Part shown: piece by piece, positions 12,171 through 23,463 of the stretch
Numbering within the stretch: position 1 is the stretch's first letter
Layout of the letters: each line of letters begins with the position of its first letter
Translations under genes and position numbers: made by a program
Assembly: GCA_036172665.1 (NCBI GenBank)
Contig: CM069872.1
Coordinates: 56,220,101 to 56,284,100, forward strand
Direction: 5' to 3'
Length of the DNA stretch: 64,000 nucleotides
DNA from: Prosopocoilus inquinatus
Lineage: Eukaryota; Arthropoda; Insecta; Coleoptera; Lucanidae
The notes under the pieces: model-generated
What the model saw: the letters and a program-made list of their open reading frames with translations, nothing else
The model's database searches: none
Told to the model about the DNA's origin: nothing

Positions 12171-13317
12171 AATTTTTCAAAAGAAACACGAAAACTTTCT
12201 GTTCTCGCGAAAATACTATTTTACTGGCCAGGTGAAGTTTGGACAGAAGGAAGAGTGGTGGCGGGATTTCAGTTTTTACATTTGACATTTCAAATCTTTT
12301 TGACAGAAACATAACCTCAATAAAACATCACGATTTACCCACGGACTTTCCGCGATGTGTCAAATTTCTGCGTGGATTTCATTGTCCATGGTGAAGCCCG
12401 CAATTAATTATTTTATTCCCAAGGACCGGTTACCTACTTACTTACTTTTTCAAAAGAAACACGAAAACTTTCTGTTCTCGCGAAAATACTATTTTACTGG
12501 CCAGGTGAAGTTTGGACAGAAGGAAGAGTGGTGTCGGGATTTCAGTTTTTACATTTGACATTTCAAATCTTTTTGACAGAAACATAACCTCAATAAAACA
12601 TCACGATTTACCCACGGACTTTCCGCGATGTGTCAAATTTCTGCCTGGATTTCATTGTCCATGGTGAAGCCCGCAATTAATTATTTTATTCCCAAGGACC
12701 GGTTACCTACTTACTTACTTTTTCAAAAGAAACACGAAAACTTTCTGTTCTCGCGAAAATACTATTTTACTGGCCAGGTGAAGTTTGGACAGAAGGAAGA
12801 GTGGTGTCGGGATTTCAGTTTTTACATTTGACATTTCAAATCTTTTTGACAGAAACATAACCTCAATAAAACATCACGATTTACCCACGGACTTTCCGCG
12901 ATGTGTCAAATTTCTGCGTGGATTTCATTGTCCATGGTGAAGCCCGCAATTAATTATTTTATTCCCAAGGACCGGTTACCTACTTACTTACTTTTTCAAA
13001 AGAAACACGAAAACTTTCTGTTCTCGCGAAAATACTATTTTACTGGCCAGGTGAAGTTTGGACAGAAGGAAGAGTGGTGTCGGGATTTCAGTTTTTACAT
13101 TTGACATTTCAAATCTTTTTGACAGAAACATAACCTCAATAAAACATCACGATTTACCCACGGACTTTCCGCGATGTGTCAAATTTCTGCCTGGATTTCA
13201 TTGTCCATGGTGAAGCCCGTAATTAATTATTTTATTCCCAAGGACCGGTTACCTACTTACTTACTTTTTCAAAAGAAACACGAAAACTTTCTGTTCTTGC
13301 GAAAATACTATTTTACT
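12171..13317 (+). repeat. 273-bp tandem array (four full units plus a partial one)
   Basis: Units begin at about 12172, 12445, 12718, 12991 and 13264, each with 'tttttcaaaagaaacacg'. The last stops after about 54 bp. The units are nearly identical; an obvious variable base is 'ctgcgtgg' versus 'ctgcctgg', which alternates between units. About 210 bp of each unit matches 10031-10243, the intron sequence next to a splice donor of SLC22 copy 2, including the repeated 'cttacttac' that forms that donor on the minus strand. The 67-codon frames in each unit are repeat by-products. Confidence 0.95.
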
Positions 13318-13435
13318 CGAAGGAAAACAATTTTTATTTCAAAACACAAAGCAGCGAATGACAGGTATCAGTTGTTTCAAAAATTGCGCTGCGTTCACAT
13401 GAACACGTAACCGCCATCTTCGACGCCAAATTAAA
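13318..13435 (+). repeat. Dispersed repeat fragment (inverted relative to 45367-45500)
   Basis: Contains 'gacaggtatcagttgtttcaaa', 'gctgcgttcaca' and 'cttcgacgccaaatta', followed by an A-run. The reverse complement of these blocks, in the same order, is at 45367-45500. Shorter fragments with 'gacgccaaattaaaaaa' or close variants lie near 42482, 44598 and 45683. Confidence 0.65.
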
Positions 13436-13651
13436 AAAAAAAAAAGAAAAACAGACGTTTGCACAGGGGGCGTCTCTAAATTAAACCGTTGGTTCTGACT
13501 GGTCGCTAACAAATTTATTAAATAGAAAGCATCGAAAGAAAAGAGTCAGTTCCGATTATTACGTCATTTCGTCTCATTTCTTCCTGCCGGGAATTTTCTT
13601 GATTTGTTGCTTTTGATTAATGTACCAATTATTTTTTTAACCGTGACAAAT

Positions 13652-13912
13652 GCAAAAATCGCTATTTTTTAATAATAGCGCATTCTAATCGTCTGAATTC
13701 AGTTAAGTAAATAATATAAAATTCAATAAAACAATCTTGTTTATGTTTAGGTTATGTCTTACCATTCGTTTGTCATACGAATTTTGAAACATACCTCAGC
13801 CACAGCAGAAGCTAGTTACAAATGGTTTTCGAACGCACCCCTGTTCGAAGGATGGTATGACGTCACAAGATGGCCGCCCGACTAGCGCGTATCGGTGAGT
13901 TTTTTTATTATT
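13652..13912 (+). repeat. Duplicated segment with CRE, ATG and donor-like GTGAGT (copy 2)
   Basis: Second copy of 10709-10965. The ATG at 13870 opens the same eight codons, with ATC instead of ATT for Ile, again followed by G|GTGAGT. Differences elsewhere include small indels. No downstream coding exon in a compatible frame was recognised for either copy. Confidence 0.7.
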
Positions 13913-13962
13913 GTTTTACAATGACGGTTTAACTTTGAGCCGAAGCTTAAATCCTCCACAAC

Positions 13963-14136
13963 AATTGTTGAAATAATCGTTACTAAGGCCCATTTTTACA
14001 AAGACGATTTAATTTTGAGCCGAAGCTTAAATCCTTGGCATCAATTGTTGAAATAATCGTTGCTAAGGATTTAAGCGTCAGCTCAAAATTAAATCGTCTT
14101 TGTAAAAATGAGCCTTAGTAACGATTATTTCAATTT
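13963..14136. repeat. Long foldback: two ~73-bp arms
   Basis: Left arm 13963-14035 and right arm 14064-14136 are near-perfect reverse complements around a ~28-bp spacer, with blocks such as 'aaataatcgttactaagg', 'acaaagacgatttaatttt' and 'aagcttaaatcctt' on the left. A diverged direct copy of the inner part precedes it at about 13920-13958. It resembles a foldback MITE or a hairpin able to make double-stranded RNA. Confidence 0.85.
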
Positions 14137-16598
14137 CATTTGTAAAACTGGACCTTAATGGTTTCAAATACTGAATTATATTTTTTTATAAACAGCCTGT
14201 AACCGTAATTTTGTGTGTGCGATATTCTTTGGTTTCGAATTGGTCATTTTTTTTTTTTGTTGATTTGGTGTGATGGGCCCAGGCGTCCGGATGCAGTGGT
14301 CACGAACTTTGAAACTCAAGCAGGGCCTCAATAAAATCAACGTCGGCGCTGTGTTTTCACTTCGAAATGCGACAATGCGACATTTCACAAAGTTTCCGTT
14401 TTTGCACGCGTTGACGCGATCGCTCGCCTTTCTATTTAATTGGAGAGCAAAACGCGCCCAGACATTTACAAATTAGCAATTCTTTGCTTTGCGGATCGAG
14501 GTCAGATTTCGCGCGCACCACTCGGAAGTATGTTAAGTCAGTGCTCTTGGAAATCCTCGGAATGTCGTCGCCCGTACTTTCCATCCAGGTGTACCAACGA
14601 TGATATAACAAAATGATTAATTGCTTCGCTTTTTTTTACTGAAGCAGACGGATGCATTCACATTCACATTCACAAAAAAAAGAGGAAAACAGAATTAACA
14701 ACAATAATAAACGCGATTGTGGAGAGGTAGGTAATTACAAGTTGGACGTTTTAAAAAAAAATCATTCATTATACTCACCTTGTTTGAACATAAGTCATAA
14801 ATCAATTCGAATGAATTTTAAAGAAAGGAAATAAGTAATATAATAACAAATGAATAATAATTACCCTTACAGTTACATTCGCCTCCTTCGAAGCGATGTT
14901 GAAATAGGCAAAGAAAGCATTCGAATAAGAAATTAAAGAGAGTGAAAGTCGCTTTTAATCGAATTTATCAAACGTGGACTTTAACAACCGAAATATTGTT
15001 GTGCTGTAGGAAGAGGAGGCTGACGCTAATCGAGAAGCCATTCGAAACAGGAAATCACTTCAACTGCGTCTTATAATCAAGAGTGTAATTATCACTTCAT
15101 GTAAATGACACGAGGAAGTTCCGGCTTTAGAATTTATGTATTATACACTCGTGATGACTTCCTCAAATCAAAATTACGAACGCAAACGATACGTGCAAGT
15201 TACGCGTTATCAATTATCAAATGTAATTCAATGTACAATAATTATAGAGCAGGCAGTGATTTGCGTCAGGCTGTTCCGACAAACTGTCAAAAATTGACAG
15301 TTGTTAATTTACTTTAAAGTCTACCTATTCCGGCGAAAATATGTATTAAATAAAATCGAATCCAAAAATAAAAATATTAATTGATTTTGGGAACAATGGG
15401 GCCAATACACTGATAAGGTAGTTTCCTATTATAATTTTGCAGCGTTTAGTTTAATTTGCGATGGCTAGATGGCGCCGCTGCGTTACTGACTACATGACAA
15501 TTTCCTTTTTTATTTATTTTTTTTTGGTATCAAAGATTTGGTTGCTTTAATGAAAAAAGCTTACAATTTAAAAGTTTGAAGTTCTACCGCCTTTTTTCAA
15601 GGTAAGATTTGTTAGGTCCAATCTACCGCAATTATTTTTCGACGCGTGGCAACACTGATTCCACTGCGCTATTTATTTATCCCACTACTGACTTCACGTT
15701 TGTGGTTCAGTGTCTGCCTAGATTTATTAATTCATGACGGCGCACGTACCACTACATGCCTAATAAATATTACAAACACGAAGAAGTAAAACGGCGTAAT
15801 GTATGCGGAAACACGCCGCAACAAAAAAGAACGGTTAATCTTATCCCGTAAAAGATTAATCGTAAGCAAGTCCTAAGTGAAGAAGTACACGCTAAAAATG
15901 GCGATGGTTTTGACAAGAGACGTTCTTCCTTCTTTCGTCTTTCTTTTTTCCTTTGTAACTAACACAAAACAGTGTTTACCAATTCTCCTCCTTAAATTGA
16001 TACTAAATAGTCCTAGTCGTAATTACTTTAGAAAAGGGACTCTTCAAGGTCACTCTTTAAAAGATGACAGCGAATTCCCGCCCTTTTTGTAATAGAACGG
16101 GATGAAGATAATTCGAATGCGCCTTCAATGCCCCAATCGAAAACGCTGTGCTGTTTCAAATAAATATTTTAGGAGTAATTTATTTTCGGATTGTCCCTTC
16201 TCCCTAAATGCAACATGCAACCTTAATTATTAAATTCCCCCTCTTCCCGCTAGAAAACCAATTTTATAAAAATGTACCCGTGCATTTATTACTGGGGGGA
16301 AACCCAAGTCAGACCCTAATTTGGCAACTTAATGCCAAAATGAAAGTTTGAAAATAAATACATAAGAAATCAGTTAGAAATTTTTTTTTTGGGGGATTCC
16401 CGATCTCTTTATTTCTCGGAAAGAACTCGGCAATAACTTAAGAGAGAGAATGCTGAATATTAATAAGCAGATATTTAAACGTCAAATACAATTGAAATGT
16501 CAAAGTTGATTACGTAATGCCGTTTTATGGCAAGTCAAACCGCAGGAATATTAATCGTTGTTTTACTAACAACGACTTTGCTTGAACGTGTATGTATG
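14137..16598. other. Intergenic, no gene recognised
   Basis: AT-rich sequence with A- and T-runs. Frames at 14176-14476, 14652-14834, 15105-15317 and 15877-16092 are short and lack recognisable domains or splice-linked partners. No tRNA or rRNA seen. Confidence 0.4.
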
Positions 16599-16600
16599 TA

Positions 16601-18095
16601 CACCGGTGCTTAAAAGTTTTCGGAGTACTAGCCAGATCACTGACAGTAGTAAATTTTGTGCTTTGCAATTATGAACCTTACAGCTTTTACAAGAGTACCT
16701 GCTGTCCGGATAATAAAACCGGCCGTCGCAAACACAGGGATTTAAAATAGGTACACGAACGTATTCAACCAACTTGATTAATTACTTATAGTGGTAGAAA
16801 CGCATTCATTATTTAGTTAGTAAATTTAACAAAATTTGTTTCCTAAATATTATAACGTGTAGGTAAAATAAATAAGGAAAACAATGCGAAATTAAAATTT
16901 CTGAATCTTTGATAAATATAGTGAAATGAAATGTAACTATGCGTGCATATCATTATTTTCAATAAAGACATTTTTATTGTTATTATTATTAAATAAGTAA
17001 ATGAAATAGAATCTATTATTTTCGCAAATAAATAGAACTAGAACTTCATTATACGGAAAGCGCATTTTATATTATTGGAATACGAAAAAAATTAAATAGT
17101 ATTAATTGATTTTGTATAATATTTTTTCTGAATTAAATTAAATGATCAAGAATAAATGTCCCATCATTCGCATATTTTGACAAATTAAAGGTTATAAGTT
17201 TGAATAATTTACTTTTAACTTCTGAATTAACGCAAACTTGCGAAAACTGTTTTTATTTCAATTCCAAGAAGGCTAAAATAATAAAGAGCATGCATGTTAT
17301 GCATTTTCAGAATTCGTAAATTACTTCGAATGCCCTAATCATAATCGCATGCTTTAGGTAAACAATAATAAACTCTGATATCCTCATCCTCAATAATGAT
17401 TCTCCATACAGGTATTTTAATTGTAATTTTAATAATGTATTACGCATATTTTTTATATAAAATTGTATAGGTTTTTTAAATTTATTTTGCAGTGCGGTTT
17501 TTTGTGGTAACTCTAGAAGACAATATGTAAAAAAACCTAGAATTTGTTTATATAAGCATTTTCTCAGCTCCTAAAATAAAACATTGGAACATATAAAAAT
17601 AACCCTATACATCTCGCTCAGCTCATTTTTGTATATTTCATATTTACCAAAAATCTCTTTACTCTTTTCTCGTAATTAAGATTTTAAAATAAAAATTTCT
17701 ATAAAGTAATAAAACTTTCGTGAAATAAAAAATTAAAGAACAAATCAGACATTGCGTATAATTATAATTTTTCCAATTAATTTACATCGATCGATCCGAG
17801 TTATATAAAGATCTGTTATGTAAGAAAATAAAATATTCTAATTTAGGTAAAATAAAATGGTGGTTACATTTTTGATAAATGATAAATGAAACTAAACACG
17901 TGCGTTCCAACGAAATTCAACGCATCATAAACATCTACCGGCCGCGGCAGTTTAAGAGGATTAACGACCTTCTTATCGGGGTGCGGAGAAAGTACCCTCC
18001 TTTCTTAAGGTTCAAAATAAATTAGACCTGTTTCAATAAGGGCCATATTCGAACAGTTTTATTGCATTTCGTTTCGAAACTTTTAAGCACCGGTG
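16601..18095. mobile_element. Tc1/mariner-like non-autonomous element, 1.5 kb
   Basis: Both ends carry the inverted repeat 'caccggtgcttaaaagttt' (19 bp identical: 16601-16619 and 18077-18095) and are flanked by TA dinucleotides (16599-16600 and 18096-18097), as expected for a Tc1/mariner TA target duplication. The interior is about 1.45 kb of very AT-rich sequence without any transposase frame, D,D(34)D/E region or long ORF. The family assignment rests only on the TIR and TA target. Confidence 0.75.
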
Positions 18096-18104
18096 TACTA
18101 CGAC

Positions 18105-18209
18105 GCTCAACTTAAATGACACTCCTGCATGCGAACCACACCCTTAAAAACATTCAGCGTAAGGGCTACTCTCTAAACGGTCAAATGGTAGATATCATTT
18201 ATGGTGAGC
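18105..18209. mobile_element. ~105-bp MITE (copy 1; the other at 43942-44043)
   Basis: Imperfect terminal inverted repeats 'gctcaacttaaatgacac' and the complement of 'gatatcatttatggtgagc'. The interior includes 'gcatgcgaaccacacccttaa', which occurs on the opposite strand in the copy at 43942-44043. It begins only about 8 bp beyond the Tc1/mariner-like element's TA. Confidence 0.8.
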
Positions 18210-19882
18210 ATCATTGTACATTTAGGTGTACGAACAGCAGGATGCTGTAACTATACATTACGATTAAAATTCCTGTTATTATTTCCCACGTTATGTATGT
18301 CATGTTATGCTGTTTGGTAATAATGTATAATGTAGAAGAAGGTTTCGACATTCCATAAACCAGTCTCGTGCAAGGTCCCCCCGTAATTCACAGCCGCCTT
18401 TTCGATTGAACTTCTCGGAAGGCGATTTGTTTTGGTTTTGTTGCACCTGCCATTGGGCATTGTTTTCGAAAAGGTACTTTACACACAGTTATTACCACAG
18501 AAATAACAGAAAGCCAAAGAACGTATAAAAGTATTACGTAAATAACAATTAAATATTATATACCTCTTACCTACTAGTAAAAGTTTTACTATCTACAACC
18601 AAGTTTCTTGGAAATGACACAAGAAAAACACATAACAGAAAATAAATTAGGAGTAATAAATTATGTTGGTATGAATTATAAATCCCCTTATAGTAGTAGT
18701 ATGTAAGTTGGCCAGACAATTAAAGCTTCGTGTCAAGTCAAGTGTTGTTTGTTTTATTACTTATTATAATTACTTAATTAATTTCATATTTATTTTAAGA
18801 AGCCGCCGAAGAATCACGAAACAGCTGACGACATCTAGCGAAAAAAAAAGAAAATATTGTAACGACACTTTTTGGTTAACCCGCAAAACTCGTTCGATTA
18901 TGTAAATTGTTTATGTTTGATGCTTCCACACGAATAAATACTTTTACGTACGTTCGTAATGACAATAAAATCAGAGAAAAGAACAACATCGAGGAATCGA
19001 ATAGAACAAGTTATATATTGAAAGCGCCCTCTATCGATTTTCTCGATATTCGAGAAAATTTCCCGAATATAAATAGAAATTCAATGCACTCGCTGTGCAC
19101 GTCGATAATAAATATATATAAATAAATAAATGTAATATGTATATTTTAATTTAAAAACATAGGCGTGTGTGTGACGTACATACTACAAATCTCTTGAAAG
19201 CAAAGGCCACGAGAAGTCAAGCGATAAACAAATGAATGGCGCAACAAGCAACGCCCCCAAAATCCAATAAACTTTTCCTTCAGACTGTAATAAATAATAA
19301 AAACCTAAATGCACGCATGCGAGTACAAAGGGCAACGTCGCGCCGCGTCGGGTTGATGTCATTGCTGTACTATAGTACAAACGAGTCCGGGTGATAAGGG
19401 TTATTATTAATTATAGTATTTCGTTCTGCTTTTACTGCAAAAGAAACAAGTGATACGCGTGTTTACTCCTCGAGGAGAGATTTCTATTTTTATTAAAAAT
19501 GTCGTCGATAGGATTTTTTTTTTCTCTAAAAATAGTCGCGTGAAGAACGAGCGAGCTTGTTATAGTTAGTTCTTTAAATGGAGTCGGCAATGAAAAACTA
19601 TCATAACCTGCCTGCGAATTTGCGTTTGTTGCTTGCGAAACAAATTTGCTAACCGATTTATGTTTGTATCACGATTTCAGATTTGTTTTGATGTAACTGT
19701 CTTTAAAAGTTTCTCTGTTGGTAACACTGGTAGAATATATGTACATACCAGTACATACCTCGTACCTCGCCATGTTAGCGTTAACATTAACTATTAAAGG
19801 AGTCTACTATTATAGTATTATAATTATTAGAGAGTTTGTAAATAAGATCATGAACACAGCAAGGCATATACATATAACAGCT
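18210..19882. other. Intergenic, no gene recognised
   Basis: AT-rich. The frames at 18708-19125 and 19183-19380 have no recognisable features. Confidence 0.4.
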
Positions 19883-20088
19883 GAAAGCAAAAAATAATAG
19901 ACGATTACAGTTTCCTGTAATTTTTCTTTCTTCACGATGGTACTATTTAAATGCGACTTCACAGGCTGGCCTAATAAGCTCAAACTCTTGTAAACTTCGC
20001 AGTTCGAAGTCGCGTTTAAACAGTAGATACAATTTTCCAGAAAGAAAAATTACAGGAAACTGTAACCGTCTATTATTCTTTTGCTTTC
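19883..20088. mobile_element. ~206-bp MITE, 'ttacagtttcctgtaat' family (copy 1)
   Basis: Long terminal inverted repeats of about 45 bp. The left end reads 'gaaagcaaaaaataatagac' then 'gattacagtttcctgtaatt' and 'tttctttct'; the right end is its near-perfect reverse complement ending in 'ttgctttc'. Related copies lie at 59103-59315 and 60700-60878, both inside introns of the ERMP1-like gene. Confidence 0.85.
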
Positions 20089-20292
20089 CACCGTACATGG
20101 TGGTCTTGGATTTACTGCAGCAGTTGACCGTTATCAAAATTGTGATGTCTCCAATTTAAAAACGGGCTATAGAAAGATTTTCATCACACTTACGAAGTTC
20201 AGAAGCAAATATATCTTAATCACTCTAAATGAATTAAGTTCGGCGGCGTTACGCAAAGAAAATTTCAAAACCAAAAATCACGCAGGACTTTA

Positions 20293-21113
20293 GCACGTTG
20301 ACGTTGACGTCGCATCGCGTCGCCGCAAACGTTTCAAAGAAATTATCTCCAGACGGTCTCGTTTTATCATATCAGTGAGACCATTTGCATTATATGCATA
20401 ATTAATTAATTGGATCAGAAAAAAAATCGTTTTCCAAATAAATCGTGCGTAACTGTTTTAAAAGTTGTACAAATTCGCCTAATGGAGTTTGACCTTTCGT
20501 TGCAATGCCAAAGCACCAGTTCCCGCCGTTCACCTCTGCAAAGATCCGCTTGCTCAACAGATGCTTACCCTTGATAAATAAACAATAAATATATATTTAA
20601 CATCAACGTTTTCATAAAATAATTAATTAAAATCGGAAGGTTCGGTGCTTTTTAAGGAATTTATTTGAAGCAAAAAAAAACGCGGAAAAGTTGTCAATAT
20701 CAAAACAAAAGCAAGGATTTTTCCGGGGGGGAAATGGACGAAAAATATTCTTGGATTAACACAATAATTATAATTTGAAAAAACGAAATCGAAAACAATT
20801 GTTAGGTTAAGTTTTTTCACAACGGATACTTGCGATTCGCTCCGCCATTTTATTTTTGTTAACATTTGAAAATTTTATGTATTATTTCGAAGGAAAAACA
20901 AAAGAAAACGAAAAAAAACGTGAATAATCAAGAAAACAAAAGCAAGGATCAATCAACGGAAAACGAATTTAAAAAATCGAAAGACTTGAAAGCCGAATGA
21001 AACAGCCGGGGCGCGTTCGGTAACGGTATCGGGAGAGCACTTCGGGCGTTTAAAAAATGCAAAGCAAAATGCACAAAATCATTTACAGGAGAGAGAAAGA
21101 ATATTAGCTAGAG
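20293..21113 (+). repeat. ~820-bp tandem duplication, copy 1
   Basis: Runs from 'agcacgttgacgttgacgtc' to 'gagaaagaatattagctaga'. Nearly identical to 21114-21945. Differences include one more 'gttgac' triplet-pair at the start and a longer A-run in copy 2. It ends inside a truncated copy of the ~135-bp MITE family described at 41021-41160. Confidence 0.9.
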
Positions 21114-21945
21114 CACGTTGACGTTGACGTTGACGTCGCGTCGCGTCGCCGCAAACGTTTCAAAGAAATTATCTCCAGACGGTCTCGTTTTATCATATCA
21201 GTGACACCATTTGCATTATATGCATTATTAATTAATTGGATCAGAAAAAAAATCGTTTTCCAAATAAATCGTGTGTAACTGTTTTAAAAGTTGTACAAAT
21301 TCGCCTAATGGAGTTTGACCTTTCGTTGCAATGCCAAAGCACCAGTTCCCGCCGTTCACCTCTGCAAAGATCCGCTTGCTCAACAGATGCTTACCCTTGA
21401 TAAATAAACAATAAATATATATTTATCATCAACGTTTTCGTAAAATAATTAATTAAAATCGGAAGGTCCGGTGCTTTTTAAGGAATTTATTTGAAGCAAA
21501 AAAAAAAAAGAAACGCGGAAAATTTGTCAATATCAAAACAAAAGCAAGGATTATTCATCGGGGAAACGGACGAAAAATATTCTTGGATTAACACAATAAT
21601 TATAATTTGAAAAAACGAAATCGAAAACAATTGTTAGGTTAAGTTTTTTCACAACGGATACTTGCGATTCGCTCCGCCATTTTATTTTTGTTAACATTTG
21701 AAAATTTTATGTATTATTTCGAAGGAAAAACAAAAGAAAACGAAAAAAACGTGAATCATCCAGAAAACAAAAGCAAGGATCAATCAACGGAAAACGAATT
21801 TAAAAAATCGAAAGACTTGAAATCCGAATGAAACAGCTGGGGCGCGTTCGGAAACGGTATCGGGAGAGCACTTCGGGCGTTTAAAAAATGCAAAGCAAAA
21901 TGCACAAAATCATTTACAGGAGAGAGAAAGAATATTAGCTAGAGC
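21114..21945 (+). repeat. ~830-bp tandem duplication, copy 2
   Basis: Second copy of 20293-21113, with only scattered substitutions, so the duplication looks recent. A partial, more diverged third copy of the 'gattcgctccgccatttt' block follows at about 22020-22330. Confidence 0.9.
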
Positions 21946-21974
21946 GCGCTCCCTTTTATTCCTGAACGGAGCCC
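21838..21974. mobile_element. ~135-bp MITE with 'ggggcgcgttcag'-type ends
   Basis: Ends are 'ggggcgcgttcgg' and the complement 'ttcctgaacggagccc'. The interior shares 'gcgtttaaaa', 'aaagcaaaatgcacaaa', 'gagagaaagaatatta' and 'gcgcgctc' with elements at 39587-40074, 41021-41160, 41450-41590 and 45077-45213. Confidence 0.75.
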
Positions 21975-23340
21975 TGAAGTATTTTTGCAAGCAAGATTCG
22001 CAACGGAAATGATTAAACTTGTGATTCGCTCCGCCATTTCATTTTTGTTAAAACCGGAAGCGAACATTTTAAATATTATTTTGAACAAAAAATAAAGACA
22101 TCAATACTGAAATAAAATTGTGAACCGAAACAAAAGCACCAAAGATTAATCATCACAAAATGGACGAAAAAGAAAACAGACAAAGAATCGAATCTCAGAC
22201 CAATATAAAATAAGTCTTCGACTAAAACAGTAGATATCATTAAAAGGAAATTGAGAAAAAATTAAAAGTCGAAAACAAATCGAGTTTTTTCACAACGGAT
22301 ATTTGTAATTTTGATCCGCCATTTTATTTTCGTTAAGCGGAAGCATCTGAATTATTTCAAAAAAAAAAAAAGAAATAAGAAAACGATGTTTTGACATAAA
22401 AGAGAGCGGAAACACTGTGAAACAACAAAAAAAAAAAAAAAGCAAAAGGAATAATTAACTAAAAACGAGCTAAAAAAAAAGGAAACAAAAGAATCCGATC
22501 CAAGACTCGTTTTAATCAATTGGGAAATAAGATGACCACGCCACGTGCGAGGGCGCCACCGTAGATAAGTAACGGTTGTTGTTTACGTTCGACTTATTTG
22601 TGATGTGATAGCGTACGCTGTAGTTGAGTAACATTTATGTGTTACGCGCTGTTTTTGGAAGCATTTGTAAATAAAATTGACGAAAAAGTGTAACGTCAGC
22701 AAGTATACGTAAATAACACCGACCAATCACTCATCTCTGGTGCGGTAGTTCCGGTTATCACACACCAGAGGGAGGCGACTTAGCCGGAATTGCCGATTGA
22801 ACACCTAAACAAAATTGAAAGCCTGAACTTATGAAGTCTTTTTACAAATTTTAATTTTATGACACCTTTTTTCAAAAACAAAACAAAAAAGTGTCTCTTT
22901 TTGTGTAATTTGGGGAGCCAAGAATAATTTATGTGAGTTGGCATTGCTGAATTTTATTTTTAAATTGAAGCAACTAACTTCCGGTTGTTGATTGACAACA
23001 AGTCGCATGACAGCTTCATTTCAAATAAAATGTATATTACAATCTTGTAGCTGTTGGTGTTGTGTTATGCAAAAAAAAACAATGTCCGGTTACAGTGTTG
23101 CAAATTGTCGGTGGATTCTTTTGCCAATTCAGATATATTTGATAATTTTTTGGCTTGGAAGCACTTCAGCAATGCTGAACGACTATCAGTTGCCAGTTTA
23201 ATATGAAGGGCACTTTTCTTTTAATTTAATAAAAATCGGGGTAGAAAAGTGAGATAAAACGAATGTATTTAATGCAAGTAAGAGTGAGAGAAAAGATTTA
23301 CCGGTATAGGTAAAGCGTTCCGATTTTCGTAAACGCCTAT
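21975..23340. other. Intergenic, A-rich low complexity then unique sequence
   Basis: 22080-22500 is A-rich with 'cgaaaa' and 'aaaacaaa' strings. 22930-23000 is a diverged relative of the element at 40309-40598 ('gagttggca ... ctgaatttta ... acttcc'). The 69-codon frame at 22992-23201 shows no recognised domain. Confidence 0.4.
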
Positions 23341-23463
23341 AGTGTTTTCGATTCACCTGCACTGGTTGCACACAAACTATCTTTATCTCATATTATCACA
23401 CGAGGTTAAAGCAGGATACAAATACTCTGGCTGCAACCAATGCAGGTGAATCGAAAACGCTGT
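23341..23463. mobile_element. ~123-bp foldback element
   Basis: The left end 'gtgttttcgattcacctgca' continuing 'ctggttgca' is matched by the reverse complement of the right end 'tgcaaccaatgcaggtgaat' continuing 'cgaaaacgc'. Arms are about 30 bp; the interior is unique. No copy elsewhere in the window. Confidence 0.8.

Noticed and set aside
12355..13410. Repeated 67-78-codon frames (MCQISAW...) as a gene family
   Set aside because: They are exactly one per 273-bp unit and fall in sequence homologous to a TIR element and an intron.
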